A stretch of 64,000 nucleotides of DNA. It comes from Heliomicrobium gestii. Its GTDB lineage: Bacteria; Bacillota; Desulfitobacteriia; Heliobacteriales; Heliobacteriaceae. Location: assembly GCF_009877435.1 (NCBI RefSeq), contig NZ_WXEX01000008.1:1-64000 (forward strand), in the 5' to 3' direction. Each line of letters opens with the position of its first letter. Positions within the stretch are counted from its first letter, which is position 1. Both the position numbers and the translations under genes were made by a program. Shown here one piece after another: positions 27,564 through 37,546 of the stretch. The notes beneath the pieces were generated by a model, which did no database searches, was not told the origin of the DNA, and saw nothing but the letters and a program-made list of their open reading frames with translations.

Positions 27564-28634
27564 TTACTCCGCCGGCAGCTTTCCAATCTCTTCAAGCAAG
27601 GCATCAACCATCTCTGAACGGGCGACCTTGCGGACGATCTCCCCTTTGCGGAAGATGAGGCCGCAGTCGTTGCCGCCGGCAATGCCCACATCGGCCTCAC
27701 GGGCCTCACCGGGGCCGTTGACGACACAACCCATGACCGCCACCTTGATCGGACGCGACTCTTTCTCCAAGGCCGTCTCGACCGCCTCAGCGACAGCAGT
27801 CAAGTTGACCTGGCAACGACCACAGGTGGGGCAGGAGATCAACTCCGGCCCCCGCTTGCGGAGTCCCAGCGATTTGAGGATCTCCCAGCCCGTGCGGATC
27901 TCCGGCAGGGGATCGCCCGTGAGGGAGACACGGAGGGTGTCGCCGATGCCCTGCGCCAAAAGCGCGCCGATGCCGGCGGCCGATTTGATGATGCCGGAGC
28001 GAACGGTCCCCGCTTCGGTGACGCCGATGTGCATCGGGTAGTCGATCTTCTCGGCCAGGGAGCGGTAGGCGTCCAACATCAGCGGGACCGCCGATGCCTT
28101 GAGGGAGATCTTCATCCAAGGGTAGTTTTCATCCTCCAGGAGCCGGATATGGCCGAGGGCGCTCTCCACCATCGCTTCCGCGGTGACGCCGCCGTATTTC
28201 TCCAACAGCCCCTTTTCCAGCGAACCGGCGTTGACGCCGATGCGGATCGGAACCTGTCGCTCCCGCGCAACTGCGAGCACCTCCCGCACATGTTGAGCGC
28301 CGCCGATATTGCCGGGGTTTAGACGCAAGCCCTGCACCCCCGCTTTGAGGGCGCCGATGGCCAGGCGGTGGTTGAAGTGGATGTCGGCAATAACGGGGAT
28401 GGGCGAACCCTCGACGATGTCCGGCAGCGCCTCGACGGCCTGGGTGTCAGGGACAGCCACCCGGATGATCTCGCAGCCGGCATCGGCAAGTCGGCCGATC
28501 TGTTCCAACGTGGCCGCTGTATCGCGCGTATCTGTATTGCACATGGATTGGACCGACACAGGTGCGCCATCGCCGATGGGCACCGTTCCGACATAGATGC
28601 GTCGGGTTTTCCGGCGCGGCAGTGCGATTTCCAT
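27564..28634 (-). CDS. ispG: 4-hydroxy-3-methylbut-2-en-1-yl diphosphate synthase (flavodoxin/ferredoxin)
   Basis: 356 residues, the Fe-S enzyme of the MEP isoprenoid pathway that makes HMBPP from MEcPP. The TIM-barrel start VGTVPIGDGAPVSVQSMCNT and LRLNPGNIGG are typical, and the [4Fe-4S] ligands are in SCPTCGRC and GCVVNGPGE. It is 4 nt downstream of rseP, and with dxr in the same run two MEP enzymes are cotranscribed. Confidence 0.97.
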   Translation of the reverse strand: MEIALPRRKTRRIYVGTVPIGDGAPVSVQSMCNTDTRDTAATLEQIGRLADAGCEIIRVAVPDTQAVEALPDIVEGSPIPVIADIHFNHRLAIGALKAGVQGLRLNPGNIGGAQHVREVLAVARERQVPIRIGVNAGSLEKGLLEKYGGVTAEAMVESALGHIRLLEDENYPWMKISLKASAVPLMLDAYRSLAEKIDYPMHIGVTEAGTVRSGIIKSAAGIGALLAQGIGDTLRVSLTGDPLPEIRTGWEILKSLGLRKRGPELISCPTCGRCQVNLTAVAEAVETALEKESRPIKVAVMGCVVNGPGEAREADVGIAGGNDCGLIFRKGEIVRKVARSEMVDALLEEIGKLPAE

Positions 28635-28638
28635 CGAC

Positions 28639-29694
28639 TTACCCTCCTCCCAACAACTTCAGCACGTCTTTGTAGGCGATGAGCAACATCAATCCGATCA
28701 AGAGGGCAAAACCGATCAGATGGATCGTGTTCTCTTTGGCCGGGTCGATCGGTCGGCCGCGCAGGGCCTCGAGACCGAGAAAAACGAGCCGGCTGCCGTC
28801 CAAAGCGGGGATGGGAAAGAGGTTGAGCAAGCCTAAGTTGATCGAAAGCACCGCCGCCAGCATCAGCAACGATGTCAACCCGATCTGGGCCGCTTTGCCG
28901 ATCTCGTTGACAATCATGACCGGCCCGCCCACTTCAGCCGGCGCAGCGCCTGTGATCATCTGAAAAATCGAGTGCAGGATCATGGTCGTGATGGCCAAGG
29001 TGTTGACAAGGCCCAGTTTGAGCGAGGTGAAGAGTCCCTTCTTCTCGTTGTAGACCGTCTTGTCATCGACAGTGATCCCGATCTGACCGACATTGCGTTC
29101 TGGATCAAGTCCCGGAACAACCTTGACATCACGGACGGCGCCTTGACTTTCCACCGTCAGGGTCACTTCTTGACCGCCTCGTGGATGAATCTCCTGGAGC
29201 AGCTCTGACCAGTTCTCCGTCGTTTTGCCATTCACAGCGAGAATGCGGTCCCCAGGGCGAATGCCGGCTGTTTGAGCCGGTTTGCCTGCCAGAACGTCAC
29301 CGATCACGTTGGAGTAAGTCGGCACGCCGATGATGGTATAGATGTAGATGAACAACAGGAAAGCCAGGATGAAATTCATAAAAGAACCGGCGAAGATAAC
29401 CGCCGCCCGCTGTGCCACCGTCTTGTTGTTGAAATTGCCTGGATCGGACGGTGAAGCGGCAAACTGACCGTCTTCCCCGGCCTCCATACCGGCCATGCGA
29501 ACGAAACCGCCTACTGGCAGCAACCGCAGCGCATAGAGGGTGGCGCCACGGCGCAAGCCGAACAGTTGGGGTCCCATGCCGATGCTGAATTCGAGAACGC
29601 GGACGCCGACCATTTTGGCCACAGAAAAATGCCCCAGTTCATGGAAAAAGATCATCAACCCGAACACGAAGACTGAGGCCAGAAAAGTGGTCAA
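28639..29694 (-). CDS. rseP: Site-2 protease, RseP/RasP family
   Basis: 351 residues, intramembrane zinc metalloprotease. The zinc motif HELGH is at the end of the first helix, a PDZ domain (residues about 120-190, GIRPGDRILAVNGKTTENW) follows, and the third zinc ligand is in NLFPIPALDGSRL near the C terminus. It cleaves anti-sigma factors and signal-peptide remnants within the membrane. TTG start overlapping the dxr stop by 4 nt. Confidence 0.96.
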   Translation of the reverse strand: MTTFLASVFVFGLMIFFHELGHFSVAKMVGVRVLEFSIGMGPQLFGLRRGATLYALRLLPVGGFVRMAGMEAGEDGQFAASPSDPGNFNNKTVAQRAAVIFAGSFMNFILAFLLFIYIYTIIGVPTYSNVIGDVLAGKPAQTAGIRPGDRILAVNGKTTENWSELLQEIHPRGGQEVTLTVESQGAVRDVKVVPGLDPERNVGQIGITVDDKTVYNEKKGLFTSLKLGLVNTLAITTMILHSIFQMITGAAPAEVGGPVMIVNEIGKAAQIGLTSLLMLAAVLSINLGLLNLFPIPALDGSRLVFLGLEALRGRPIDPAKENTIHLIGFALLIGLMLLIAYKDVLKLLGGG

Positions 29695-30875
29695 GCCGAA
29701 ACCTCCCTTCCCTTCCCTATCCGCTCAGCGGCAAAACGCCGCGCCCACTCGTCGGCTCGCCGGATGCCGGGCAAATCCGGTTCCTGGCGCCACTCATGGG
29801 CCTCCATCGCCTCCCGGACGATGCGGGGAATATCCATGAAGCCGATCCGGCGATCCAGAAAGGCGTGGACAGCCACCTCGTTGGCGGCGTTCATGACGGC
29901 AGGCAATGTTCCTCCCGTCCGCCCGGCCGTAAGGGCAAGTTCAAGCGATGGAAACCGCTCCAGATCAGGCCGCCGGAAGGTCAGCGCCGCCATCTGGGTC
30001 AGGTCGAGGCGCGGCCAACCTGACTGCCAGCGCTCAGGATAGCTGAGGGCATACTGGATGGGCAACCGCATGTCAGGCAAACCCATCTGTCCGAGGATAG
30101 ATCCATCGGCCAGTTCAACCATGGAATGGACGATGCTCTGCGGGTGGACGAGCACCTCGATATCGTCAAAATCGATATCAAAGAGCCAGCGCGCCTCAAT
30201 CACCTCTAACCCCTTGTTCATCAGCGAGGCTGAGTCGATGGTGATCTTGGGGCCCATGCGCCAATTGGGATGGCGCAGGGCGTCTTCCGGCGTCACCCGG
30301 CGCAGTTCCTCCAGGCTTTTGTCCCGAAAAGGGCCGCCAGAAGCCGTCAGGAGCAGGCGCGCCAAACGGCGGTCCTGCCCTTGCAGGCACTGGAAGATGG
30401 CCGAGTGCTCGCTGTCGACAGGCAGGATGGCCACCTCGCGGCGGCGCGCCGCCGCCATGACGAGGGGACCGGCGGCGACGAGGGTCTCCTTGTTGGCCAG
30501 GGCGATCTCTTTGCCGGCCTCAATGGCGGCCATCGTCGGACCGAGGCCGATGGCGCCGCTGACAGCAGTGACCACTGTATCCACCTCGGGCAAGCAGGCC
30601 GCCTCGGCTAACCCCTTCTCGCCAGTCACCACCGGGATGGGCAGTTCCCGTTCACGGAGCGCTTCGTCGAGTCGTTCTGCAGCCTCTGTATCCATCATTG
30701 CCACCAAGCGCGGCCGGTAGATCTCTATCTGACCAAGCAATTCCTTCCAGTTGCTGCCGGCGGCCAGAGCCTGTACTGTCAAACGGCCCTCGCTCCGGTC
30801 AACGACCTCCAGCGTCTGGCGACCGATGGAGCCCGTCGACCCCAGGATGGCGATCCCTTTCTTCAAGCCCTTCAC
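29691..30875 (-). CDS. dxr: 1-deoxy-D-xylulose 5-phosphate reductoisomerase
   Basis: 394 residues. NADPH-binding ILGSTGSIGRQTLEVV at the start, then ALANKETLVAAG, the metal site PVDSEHSAIFQ and substrate loop LTASGGPFRD, and MGPKITIDSASLMNKG. Second step of the MEP pathway, giving MEP. It overlaps the upstream AI-2E family gene and the downstream rseP gene by 4 nt each. Confidence 0.97.
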   Translation of the reverse strand: MKGLKKGIAILGSTGSIGRQTLEVVDRSEGRLTVQALAAGSNWKELLGQIEIYRPRLVAMMDTEAAERLDEALRERELPIPVVTGEKGLAEAACLPEVDTVVTAVSGAIGLGPTMAAIEAGKEIALANKETLVAAGPLVMAAARRREVAILPVDSEHSAIFQCLQGQDRRLARLLLTASGGPFRDKSLEELRRVTPEDALRHPNWRMGPKITIDSASLMNKGLEVIEARWLFDIDFDDIEVLVHPQSIVHSMVELADGSILGQMGLPDMRLPIQYALSYPERWQSGWPRLDLTQMAALTFRRPDLERFPSLELALTAGRTGGTLPAVMNAANEVAVHAFLDRRIGFMDIPRIVREAMEAHEWRQEPDLPGIRRADEWARRFAAERIGKGREVSA

Positions 30876-31975
30876 CTCGTTCGGAAATTCTTGAACACAC
30901 CCGCCCGGTGCATCGATAGGAGCAACAATACGATCGTGGGACCGACGATCACCCCAAGCACACCAAAGGCTTTTAAGCCCACATAGAGGGCGGTCAGCGT
31001 AGCCAGTGGGTGCAAACCGATAGAATCGGCCACCACCTTCGGTTCGATAAACTGGCGGTTGAGCACCAGCAGGCCGTAGAGAATGCTCAGATTAGCTGCA
31101 TCGGGAAACTGTCCGGTGAGCAGTTCCAAAATGATCCAGGGCATGAAGACAAGCCCCGGCCCCAGGATCGGCAGCAAGTCCATGATCCCTGTGAGGATCC
31201 CGATGGTAAAGGCGTATTCGTTGCCGAGAAAATAGAGCCCGATGATCGTCAACAAACCAGTGATGGACACCAGGATCACCTGGGCGCGGACAAAGCCCAC
31301 AAAGGCGTCGCCGAGTTCCAGGATCACCTGGCGAACCTGGGTGGCTCGATCATCAGGCACCATCTTGTAGACCATCTGGAGGATGGCCCCTTTATCACGA
31401 CTGAAAAAGTAGCTGGCCACAAGGCTGAAGGCGAGGATCGTAAAGAAGGACGGCAACGATGTGATCGTGTCCAGAAGATAGTTTGACCCGGAAACAGCCA
31501 GATTCTTTACGGCCACGACGCCTTCACCGGCGATCCGTTCCACTGTCGTGTAAATCTCCGGCGAGGAATGGATCAACTCATAATAGGGCGCCACTGCCTT
31601 GGTCCACTCGGTAAAAGCGTTCGTCAAAAACTGGGGCGACGGCAGGTTTGACGCGATGGTGACCATCTCGACAACAAGGCGGCTGATGATCACGACCAGG
31701 CTGACACTCAAGATCCCGAGAAAGAGCAGCAGCGTCACAAAGGTGGTCAAACCCCGCGAAAGGCGCGTCTTCTTCGTCAAGAATTCGACAACGGGCTCAA
31801 TAAGCAGGGCGATCATGGCGCCGAGCAAAAATGGCAACAGGTAGACGCCTAGACGGCCGAAAACCTCCACCGTCAGGGGCAGCGCGTATTGGATGACGAA
31901 GTAGGCGAGCCCGATAAAGAGGGCAATGACGGCAAGGCGCAGGAAATGGCCCAGCCAGTGTTGCCAGTCGTTCAT
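30872..31975 (-). CDS. AI-2E family (PerM/YdbI-type) membrane transporter
   Basis: 367 residues with about eight membrane segments; the C-terminal part ILTGIMDLLPILGPGLVF and FIEPKVVADSIGLHPLATL is the family hallmark. Members include AI-2 exporters and Na+/H+ antiporters, so the substrate is open. It lies between cdsA and dxr with 4-nt overlaps on both sides. In Bacillus cdsA and dxr are adjacent, so this is an insertion into the conserved order. Confidence 0.9.
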   Translation of the reverse strand: MNDWQHWLGHFLRLAVIALFIGLAYFVIQYALPLTVEVFGRLGVYLLPFLLGAMIALLIEPVVEFLTKKTRLSRGLTTFVTLLLFLGILSVSLVVIISRLVVEMVTIASNLPSPQFLTNAFTEWTKAVAPYYELIHSSPEIYTTVERIAGEGVVAVKNLAVSGSNYLLDTITSLPSFFTILAFSLVASYFFSRDKGAILQMVYKMVPDDRATQVRQVILELGDAFVGFVRAQVILVSITGLLTIIGLYFLGNEYAFTIGILTGIMDLLPILGPGLVFMPWIILELLTGQFPDAANLSILYGLLVLNRQFIEPKVVADSIGLHPLATLTALYVGLKAFGVLGVIVGPTIVLLLLSMHRAGVFKNFRTR

Positions 31976-32769
31976 CGCAGAAACTCCTCAAACAATCGCA
32001 AAAAGTAATAGGTCGCTGGCGCTGTCCAAAGGATGCTGTCAAAGCGATCGAGGACACCGCCATGTCCCGGGATCAGATCGCCGGAATCCTTCACGCCGGC
32101 GATTCGCTTCAGGGCTGATTCAGCCAGATCGCCCAGTTGCCCCAGAGCGGAGACAACCAGGGAAAAGGGCAACCAGATCACCCAAGAGTAGGCGGGAAAC
32201 CAGCGAGGACCGAGAATGACGCCGACAAGGGCCGCCGCAATAAGTCCACCCAACGAACCTTCCATCGTCTTCTTGGGGCTGACCCGGGCGGCGAGCGGTC
32301 GCTTTCCGAGGGAACGACCGGCAAAATAGGCGCCTGTGTCGGTGGCCCAAGTCAGAAAAAAGGCGAGCAACACCGCCTCGACGCCGTTGGGCAGGCGACG
32401 CAACAGAACCAGGTGGCTCAGGAGCCAGGCGACGGCGAAGGCGCCGGTGAAGGCCAAGGCGCCGTCAGCCGGCTTCACCTTCGGGTAGGCCATGACGATA
32501 TGGAAAAGAAAAGCGAGCCCGGCCGCCGCGGCGATGGCGGGAAGCGGCTCTCCGCCAAAATGGGCCGCCAAGACCAGCGCGACAGAGATCCCATAGCCTA
32601 ACCAGGCTGGCGGATCCGTCTCCAAGCGCCGGACCATTTGCAGGTATTCATAGAAGCCACCGACAGCGAGCACCGCGACTGCCGCTGTCATAGCCCATCC
32701 GCCGGCCCAGACGACGGCAACCAGGAGGGGAACGCCGACGAGAGCGCTGGCGACGCGTTTCCAGAGCAT
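31972..32769 (-). CDS. cdsA: Phosphatidate cytidylyltransferase
   Basis: 265 residues, multi-pass membrane enzyme that makes CDP-diacylglycerol from phosphatidate and CTP. The signature near the C terminus, SPKKTMEGSLGG and LGDLAESALKRIAGVKDSG with IPGHGGVLDRFDS, is complete. It is 14 nt downstream of uppS. Confidence 0.96.
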   Translation of the reverse strand: MLWKRVASALVGVPLLVAVVWAGGWAMTAAVAVLAVGGFYEYLQMVRRLETDPPAWLGYGISVALVLAAHFGGEPLPAIAAAAGLAFLFHIVMAYPKVKPADGALAFTGAFAVAWLLSHLVLLRRLPNGVEAVLLAFFLTWATDTGAYFAGRSLGKRPLAARVSPKKTMEGSLGGLIAAALVGVILGPRWFPAYSWVIWLPFSLVVSALGQLGDLAESALKRIAGVKDSGDLIPGHGGVLDRFDSILWTAPATYYFLRLFEEFLR

Positions 32770-32783
32770 GCAGGAAGCTCCTC

Positions 32784-33566
32784 CTAGACTTTGACTCCAC
32801 CAAAGCGCCGGTCCCGTCCCTGAAAATCGACCAGCGCCTGGATCATCTCTTTCCGCCCGAAATCAGGCCAAAGGGTGGGTGTGACCCAGATCTCCGTATA
32901 GGCCGACTGCCAAAGGAGGAAATTGGAGAGCCGCAATTCGCCGGAAGGCCGAATCAACAGATCGGGGTCGGGCACATCCGCCGTATAAAGGTAGCGACTG
33001 AGAAATGCCTCATCAATGGACTCAGGGTCGATCGCACCTTCCTGGACCTGACGAGCGATCGTTTTGACCGCTTCGACGATCTCCACCCGTCCGCCGTAGT
33101 TCAGGGCTACGTTGAGGGTCAGTTTGTCATTGGCCGCCGTGTGGCGGACAGCCCGTTCCAGTTCTTGCCGGGGACTTTCAGGCAATTCGGAAACTTTGCC
33201 GATAGCGCGGATCTGGACACCCTTTTCATGGAGGGTCTCCAATTCCCGCTGCAGGTACTCGATGAGCAGATCAAAGAGCGCATTCACCTCATCGGCGGGA
33301 CGCTTCCAGTTCTCTGTGGAAAAAGCATAGACCGTAAGGTAACGGATATGGAATTCTTCACAGGTCTCCAGGACGCGACGCAAGGATTGGACACCTGCCC
33401 GGTGACCGGCTGCGCGGGGCAACCCCCGGCGCTTGGCCCACCGGCCGTTGCCGTCCATGATGATGGCTACATGCTGGGGTATACGCTGGGGGTCTAGTTG
33501 TTGAATCAGCGACTGCTCCGGCTCGGCGTCCTTTGATCGGCCAAAGGGCCAAAACGATGGTGGCAA
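32784..33566 (-). CDS. uppS: Undecaprenyl diphosphate synthase (cis-prenyltransferase)
   Basis: 260 residues. IIMDGNGRWAKRRG carries the catalytic aspartate; AFSTENWKRP, LNYGGRVEIVEA and PDLLIRPSGELRLSNFLLWQ follow. Makes the C55 lipid carrier for cell-wall synthesis. The start is TTG with GGGAGGGG a few bases upstream. Between it and the preceding small gene is a 22-bp perfect palindrome. Confidence 0.97.
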   Translation of the reverse strand: MPPSFWPFGRSKDAEPEQSLIQQLDPQRIPQHVAIIMDGNGRWAKRRGLPRAAGHRAGVQSLRRVLETCEEFHIRYLTVYAFSTENWKRPADEVNALFDLLIEYLQRELETLHEKGVQIRAIGKVSELPESPRQELERAVRHTAANDKLTLNVALNYGGRVEIVEAVKTIARQVQEGAIDPESIDEAFLSRYLYTADVPDPDLLIRPSGELRLSNFLLWQSAYTEIWVTPTLWPDFGRKEMIQALVDFQGRDRRFGGVKV

Positions 33567-33620
33567 AGAGACCCCTCCCGTATGTGTTCCCTCTCTGTAT
33601 AAAAAGCCGGGAGCGACGAA

Positions 33621-33642
33621 CCCCCTCGGGGCCCCGAGGGGG
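33621..33642. repeat. 22-bp perfect palindrome upstream of uppS
   Basis: CCCCCTCGGGGCCCCGAGGG plus GG reads the same on both strands. It starts one base after the stop of the 78-residue gene. As RNA it would form a very GC-rich hairpin without a U tract, so it may act as a processing, pausing or stability element between frr and uppS. Confidence 0.85.
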
Positions 33643-33643
33643 T

Positions 33644-33880
33644 CTAGTCGACTCCATGGATTGGATAGCGGCGAAAGTGCCCGTAGGTGATGAACAGTCG
33701 AGGGGCTCCTGGTCGGATTTGGATGACCCGTTGGACCGAATCGTCGTCATGAACGACGTCCGGGCCAGTCGGCTGAAAAGCGGCGTCAATGCCTTTCTCC
33801 GCCAATGCTTGCGCCGCCTTCTCCACGGTCAAGCCGATCAAGTCCCGTTCCAATTGTTCCAGGTCCCAGAGAGCGGTCAT
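33644..33880 (-). CDS. 78-residue protein between frr and uppS
   Basis: Small soluble alpha/beta-looking protein: LERDLIGLTVEKAAQALAEK helix, then VQRVIQIRPGAPRLFITYG. It resembles nothing I can name with confidence; a PASTA-like or inhibitor-like fold is possible. The start is the ATG overlapping the frr stop (TTTGATG), with GGAGG 4 nt upstream in the frr tail; a TTG one codon earlier is also possible. Coupling to frr suggests it is expressed with translation genes. Confidence 0.7.
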   Translation of the reverse strand: MTALWDLEQLERDLIGLTVEKAAQALAEKGIDAAFQPTGPDVVHDDDSVQRVIQIRPGAPRLFITYGHFRRYPIHGVD

Positions 33881-34437
33881 CAAACCTCCATGATCTCCGC
33901 TTCTTTGCGCTCCGCCACCTGGTCGATCTCTTTGATGTATTTATCGGTCAGCTTTTGGATCTCCTCTTGAGCGCGTTTCCCTTCGTCCTCCGAAATGGTG
34001 TGATCCTTCTGCAGGGCCTTTACATCCTCATTGGCGTCTCGCCGCAGGTTGCGCAAGATCACCCGGTGTTCTTCAGCCCGTTTTTTCACCATTTTCACCA
34101 ATTCGGTGCGCCTTTCCTGCGTCAGTTGGGGAATAACCAGGCGGATCACCGTTCCATCGCTGGTGGGCGTCAAACCTAGATCCGATTTGAGGATCGCCTT
34201 CTCGACAGCAGGCAGAACCGATTTATCCCAGGGCTGGATCGTCATCAGTCGAGCTTCAGGCGCGGAGATGTTGGCCAACTGATTGACCGGCGTCGGCGTG
34301 CCATAATACTCGACAGTCACCTTATCCAACAAGGCAGGATTGGCGCGGCCGGCGCGAATATGTTGATACTCCTTGCGCAGGGCGTCAACAGACTTCTGCA
34401 TTTTTTCCTCAGTCTCTTTTTTGATCTCGTTGATCAT
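33880..34437 (-). CDS. frr: Ribosome recycling factor
   Basis: 185 residues, the normal size. Three-helix-bundle domain with [19 protein letters not shown], domain II with [15 protein letters not shown] and NDGT-type strand [15 protein letters not shown], then the RR.NV-like [14 protein letters not shown]. Splits post-termination ribosomes with EF-G. One nt separates it from pyrH, and it overlaps the next small gene. Confidence 0.97.
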   Translation of the reverse strand: MINEIKKETEEKMQKSVDALRKEYQHIRAGRANPALLDKVTVEYYGTPTPVNQLANISAPEARLMTIQPWDKSVLPAVEKAILKSDLGLTPTSDGTVIRLVIPQLTQERRTELVKMVKKRAEEHRVILRNLRRDANEDVKALQKDHTISEDEGKRAQEEIQKLTDKYIKEIDQVAERKEAEIMEV

Positions 34438-34438
34438 G

Positions 34439-35185
<747 letters not shown>

Positions 35186-35242
35186 TTATCCCTTCTACAA
35201 GCGGAAAGAAAATCCTCTTCCCGGCAAAAAAGCCACATTTAT

Positions 35243-35273
35243 AAAAAAGAGAACACAACGTGTCCCCTTTTTT
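35243..35273 (-). terminator. Terminator between tsf and pyrH
   Basis: Minus-strand AAAAAAGGGGACAC, GTT, GTGTTCTCTTTTTT folds into a 14-pair stem ending in a T run. It sits 20 nt past the tsf stop and separates the rpsB-tsf part from pyrH-frr, or acts as a partial terminator. Confidence 0.85.
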
Positions 35274-35292
35274 CGTATTGCTGTTGTCGATC

Positions 35293-35940
35293 TTACTTGT
35301 TGATTTCGGCCATGACTTCCGAAGCGAAGTCGTCTTGCCGTTTGGCCAGGCCTTCACCCAGTTCGAAACGGACGAAGCGACGAACATTGATGTTTTCACC
35401 GATCTTGGCGACCGCCTCGGTGATCATCTGCTGAACCGTCACATCAGGGTTCTTGATAAAGGGTTGTTCCAGCAGGCAGATCTCTTTGTAGAATTTTTCG
35501 ACGCGGCCTTCCACCATTTTGTCGACGATCTTGGCCGGTTTGCCTTCGTTGAGGGCCTGGTTGCGCAGAATCTCTTTCTCTTTTTCGATCTGCTCCGTCG
35601 GAACTTCTTCACGACGGACATATTCCGGCTTGGCCGCGGCGATTTGCATGGCAATGTCCTTGCAAAGGGCCTTGTAATCGTCGGTCTTGGCGACAAAGTC
35701 GGTTTCACAGTTTACTTCGACGAGAACGCCAATACGACCGCCGCCGTGGATGTAGGCTTCAACCAGACCTTCCGCGGCAACACGGCTGGCCTTCTTGGCC
35801 GCAGCGGCCAGGCCCCGTTCACGCAGGTAAGCAACCGCTTTTTCCATATCGCCATCGGTATGAGCCAGCGCTTTTTTGCACTCCATCATGCCAGCGCCGG
35901 TCCGCTCGCGAAGTTCTTTCACCATGGCTGCAGTAACCAT
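35293..35940 (-). CDS. tsf: Translation elongation factor Ts
   Basis: 215 residues, the short form seen in many Clostridia (E. coli 283). The N-terminal UBA-like part [19 protein letters not shown] and the core with [19 protein letters not shown], the EF-Tu contact, are intact. Nucleotide exchange factor of EF-Tu. AGGAGG upstream of the ATG. Confidence 0.97.
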   Translation of the reverse strand: MVTAAMVKELRERTGAGMMECKKALAHTDGDMEKAVAYLRERGLAAAAKKASRVAAEGLVEAYIHGGGRIGVLVEVNCETDFVAKTDDYKALCKDIAMQIAAAKPEYVRREEVPTEQIEKEKEILRNQALNEGKPAKIVDKMVEGRVEKFYKEICLLEQPFIKNPDVTVQQMITEAVAKIGENINVRRFVRFELGEGLAKRQDDFASEVMAEINK

Positions 35941-36030
35941 GCTTGATACTCCTCCTATTCGTATGACCTCATTCGGATAGTATAACCCTTTGCTTCGGCC
36001 TCTAGAAGCCTATGTAAGGGGATCGGCATC

Positions 36031-36066
36031 AAAAAAGGGTGACTGCGGGGTTTCCCCCGGTCACCC
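36031..36066 (-). terminator. Terminator between rpsB and tsf
   Basis: Minus-strand GGGTGACCGGGGG, AAA, CCCCGCAGTCACCC (small bulges) followed by TTTTTT (36031-36036). The stem begins 8 nt past the rpsB stop. It could set an S2 to EF-Ts ratio by partial readthrough. Confidence 0.85.
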
Positions 36067-36074
36067 CCTTCTGA

Positions 36075-36773
36075 TTACTGGGCGTCCGATTGTCCTTGGT
36101 TGCCTTCGAGCACGGCGTCGGCCATCTTTGCCGTCAGGAGCTTGACAGCGCGAATGGCGTCGTCGTTGCCAGGAATCACGTAGTCGATCTCGTCGGGATC
36201 ACAGTTGGTGTCGACGATGCCAACCAGGGGAATTCCCAGGCGACGCGCTTCGGCAACAGCAATGCGCTCTTTCCGCGGGTCGATCACGAAAATCGCGCCG
36301 GGCAGGTCTTTCATGTCCTTGATGCCGCCGAGGAAGCGCTCAAGCTTTTCCTTTTCGTGGAGAAGCTTGGAAACTTCTTTCTTCGGCAGGACTTCGAAAG
36401 TGCCATCGGCTTCCATCTTTTCGAGTTCGCGCAGACGGGAGATGCGCTTTTGAATCGTCTGGAAGTTGGTGAGCATACCGCCCAGCCAGCGTTGGTTGAC
36501 AAAATACATGCCGCAACGCTCGGCCTCTTCCTTGACGGAATCCTGTGCCTGCTTTTTGGTGCCGACAAACAGGATTTTCTTCCCTTGGGTCGCCACTTCG
36601 CGGATGAAATTGTACGCCTCATCGACTTTACGAACCGTTTTCTGCAGGTCGATGATATAGATACCGTTTCGCTCCGTGAAGATGTAGGGCGCCATTTTGG
36701 GGTTCCAGCGCCGGGTCTGGTGTCCAAAGTGAACACCGGCTTCCAGCAGCTGCTTCATTGAAATAACCGCCAC
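36075..36773 (-). CDS. rpsB: 30S ribosomal protein S2
   Basis: 232 residues, the usual length. [20 protein letters not shown] opens the protein; [21 protein letters not shown] and [15 protein letters not shown] follow. The start is GTG 36773 with AAGGAGGTG 6 nt upstream; the frame stays open upstream but without coding character. Own promoter at 36891-36920. Confidence 0.97.
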   Translation of the reverse strand: MAVISMKQLLEAGVHFGHQTRRWNPKMAPYIFTERNGIYIIDLQKTVRKVDEAYNFIREVATQGKKILFVGTKKQAQDSVKEEAERCGMYFVNQRWLGGMLTNFQTIQKRISRLRELEKMEADGTFEVLPKKEVSKLLHEKEKLERFLGGIKDMKDLPGAIFVIDPRKERIAVAEARRLGIPLVGIVDTNCDPDEIDYVIPGNDDAIRAVKLLTAKMADAVLEGNQGQSDAQ

Positions 36774-36890
36774 AACATCCACCTCCTTCCAGGTTTTGCC
36801 CTCCGGTTGCTTCATTCCCCTTCCCCCACCCCGTCGCCGGGGCACCTGAGAAGCGGTCGTCAACCGTGTGGAATTAACACACCATCAAGA

Positions 36891-36920
36891 ATGATACCAT
36901 AAGTGCACTGGTAATGACAA
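36891..36920 (-). promoter_or_regulatory. Candidate promoter of rpsB
   Basis: Leftward TTGTCA (36915-36920) and TATCAT (36891-36896), 18-nt spacer, in the gap between the motility genes and rpsB. It gives a leader of about 110 nt. Confidence 0.6.
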
Positions 36921-36936
36921 TAGAGAAAGTCGAGAT

Positions 36937-37542
36937 TTATCGTAATTCGCTTAGGCGTTTGGCGATATCGGCTTCATCCATTCCCACCGTAAGGGAATGG
37001 GTTCCGTCCTGGAGTCGCGTCGCGTAACCGCTCTCCACGAGATAACGGTTAAAGCGTCTCGCGTCAGCGATTGCGCCGATGGCTTGCAGTTTCCGGGCCA
37101 CCGTTTCCGAGGTGTCGCCGGAAGTGATGGTGATGGTGCGATTCCTTTGCGCCGTTTCGCTGCTCTGTTGCCCTTTTCCGGCGACAGAAGGCTCTCCGTT
37201 ATTCGCAGAAGGCGTTTCCGTTTTTTGCGCAGGAACGGGCGAATTCTGAGAAGGCGCCGCCACCGGGCCGCCCGTCTGTGGCGCTGCTTTTTGCGTGTCA
37301 ATGGAGGCGACCGAAGCAGCCTGTTGCACTTGGGGCGTACTCTCTCTAGAGACCTTTTCCAGCACCTGTGCCTCTGTGCCCGGGGTCTGAACAGGCTGCT
37401 CCGCCCCTGTGTGCGATTGCAAGACGAGTCCGGCGCCAAAAAGGAGCAGTCCTAAAGCAAAAAGAACCCTCCCGTCTCTCGACCAAAACGGACGATCGGG
37501 AAAGGTTCTCTTATCTTCTCCAGGGGAATGTCCGCGGTTCAC
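36937..37542 (-). CDS. Membrane-anchored protein with MltG/YceG-like C-terminal segment
   Basis: 201 residues. One membrane helix (FALGLLLFGAGLVL, about 29-42), a long low-complexity Pro/Gln/Thr linker, then TITSGDTSETVARKLQAIGA and RDGT-like RLQDGTHSLTVGMDEADIA. The end resembles the LysM-like/YceG N-terminal module that precedes endolytic transglycosylases, but no catalytic domain is present. It is the last gene of the motility cluster and is preceded by AGGAGG inside the upstream gene. Function unknown. Confidence 0.65.
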   Translation of the reverse strand: MNRGHSPGEDKRTFPDRPFWSRDGRVLFALGLLLFGAGLVLQSHTGAEQPVQTPGTEAQVLEKVSRESTPQVQQAASVASIDTQKAAPQTGGPVAAPSQNSPVPAQKTETPSANNGEPSVAGKGQQSSETAQRNRTITITSGDTSETVARKLQAIGAIADARRFNRYLVESGYATRLQDGTHSLTVGMDEADIAKRLSELR

Positions 37543-37546
37543 CCTC

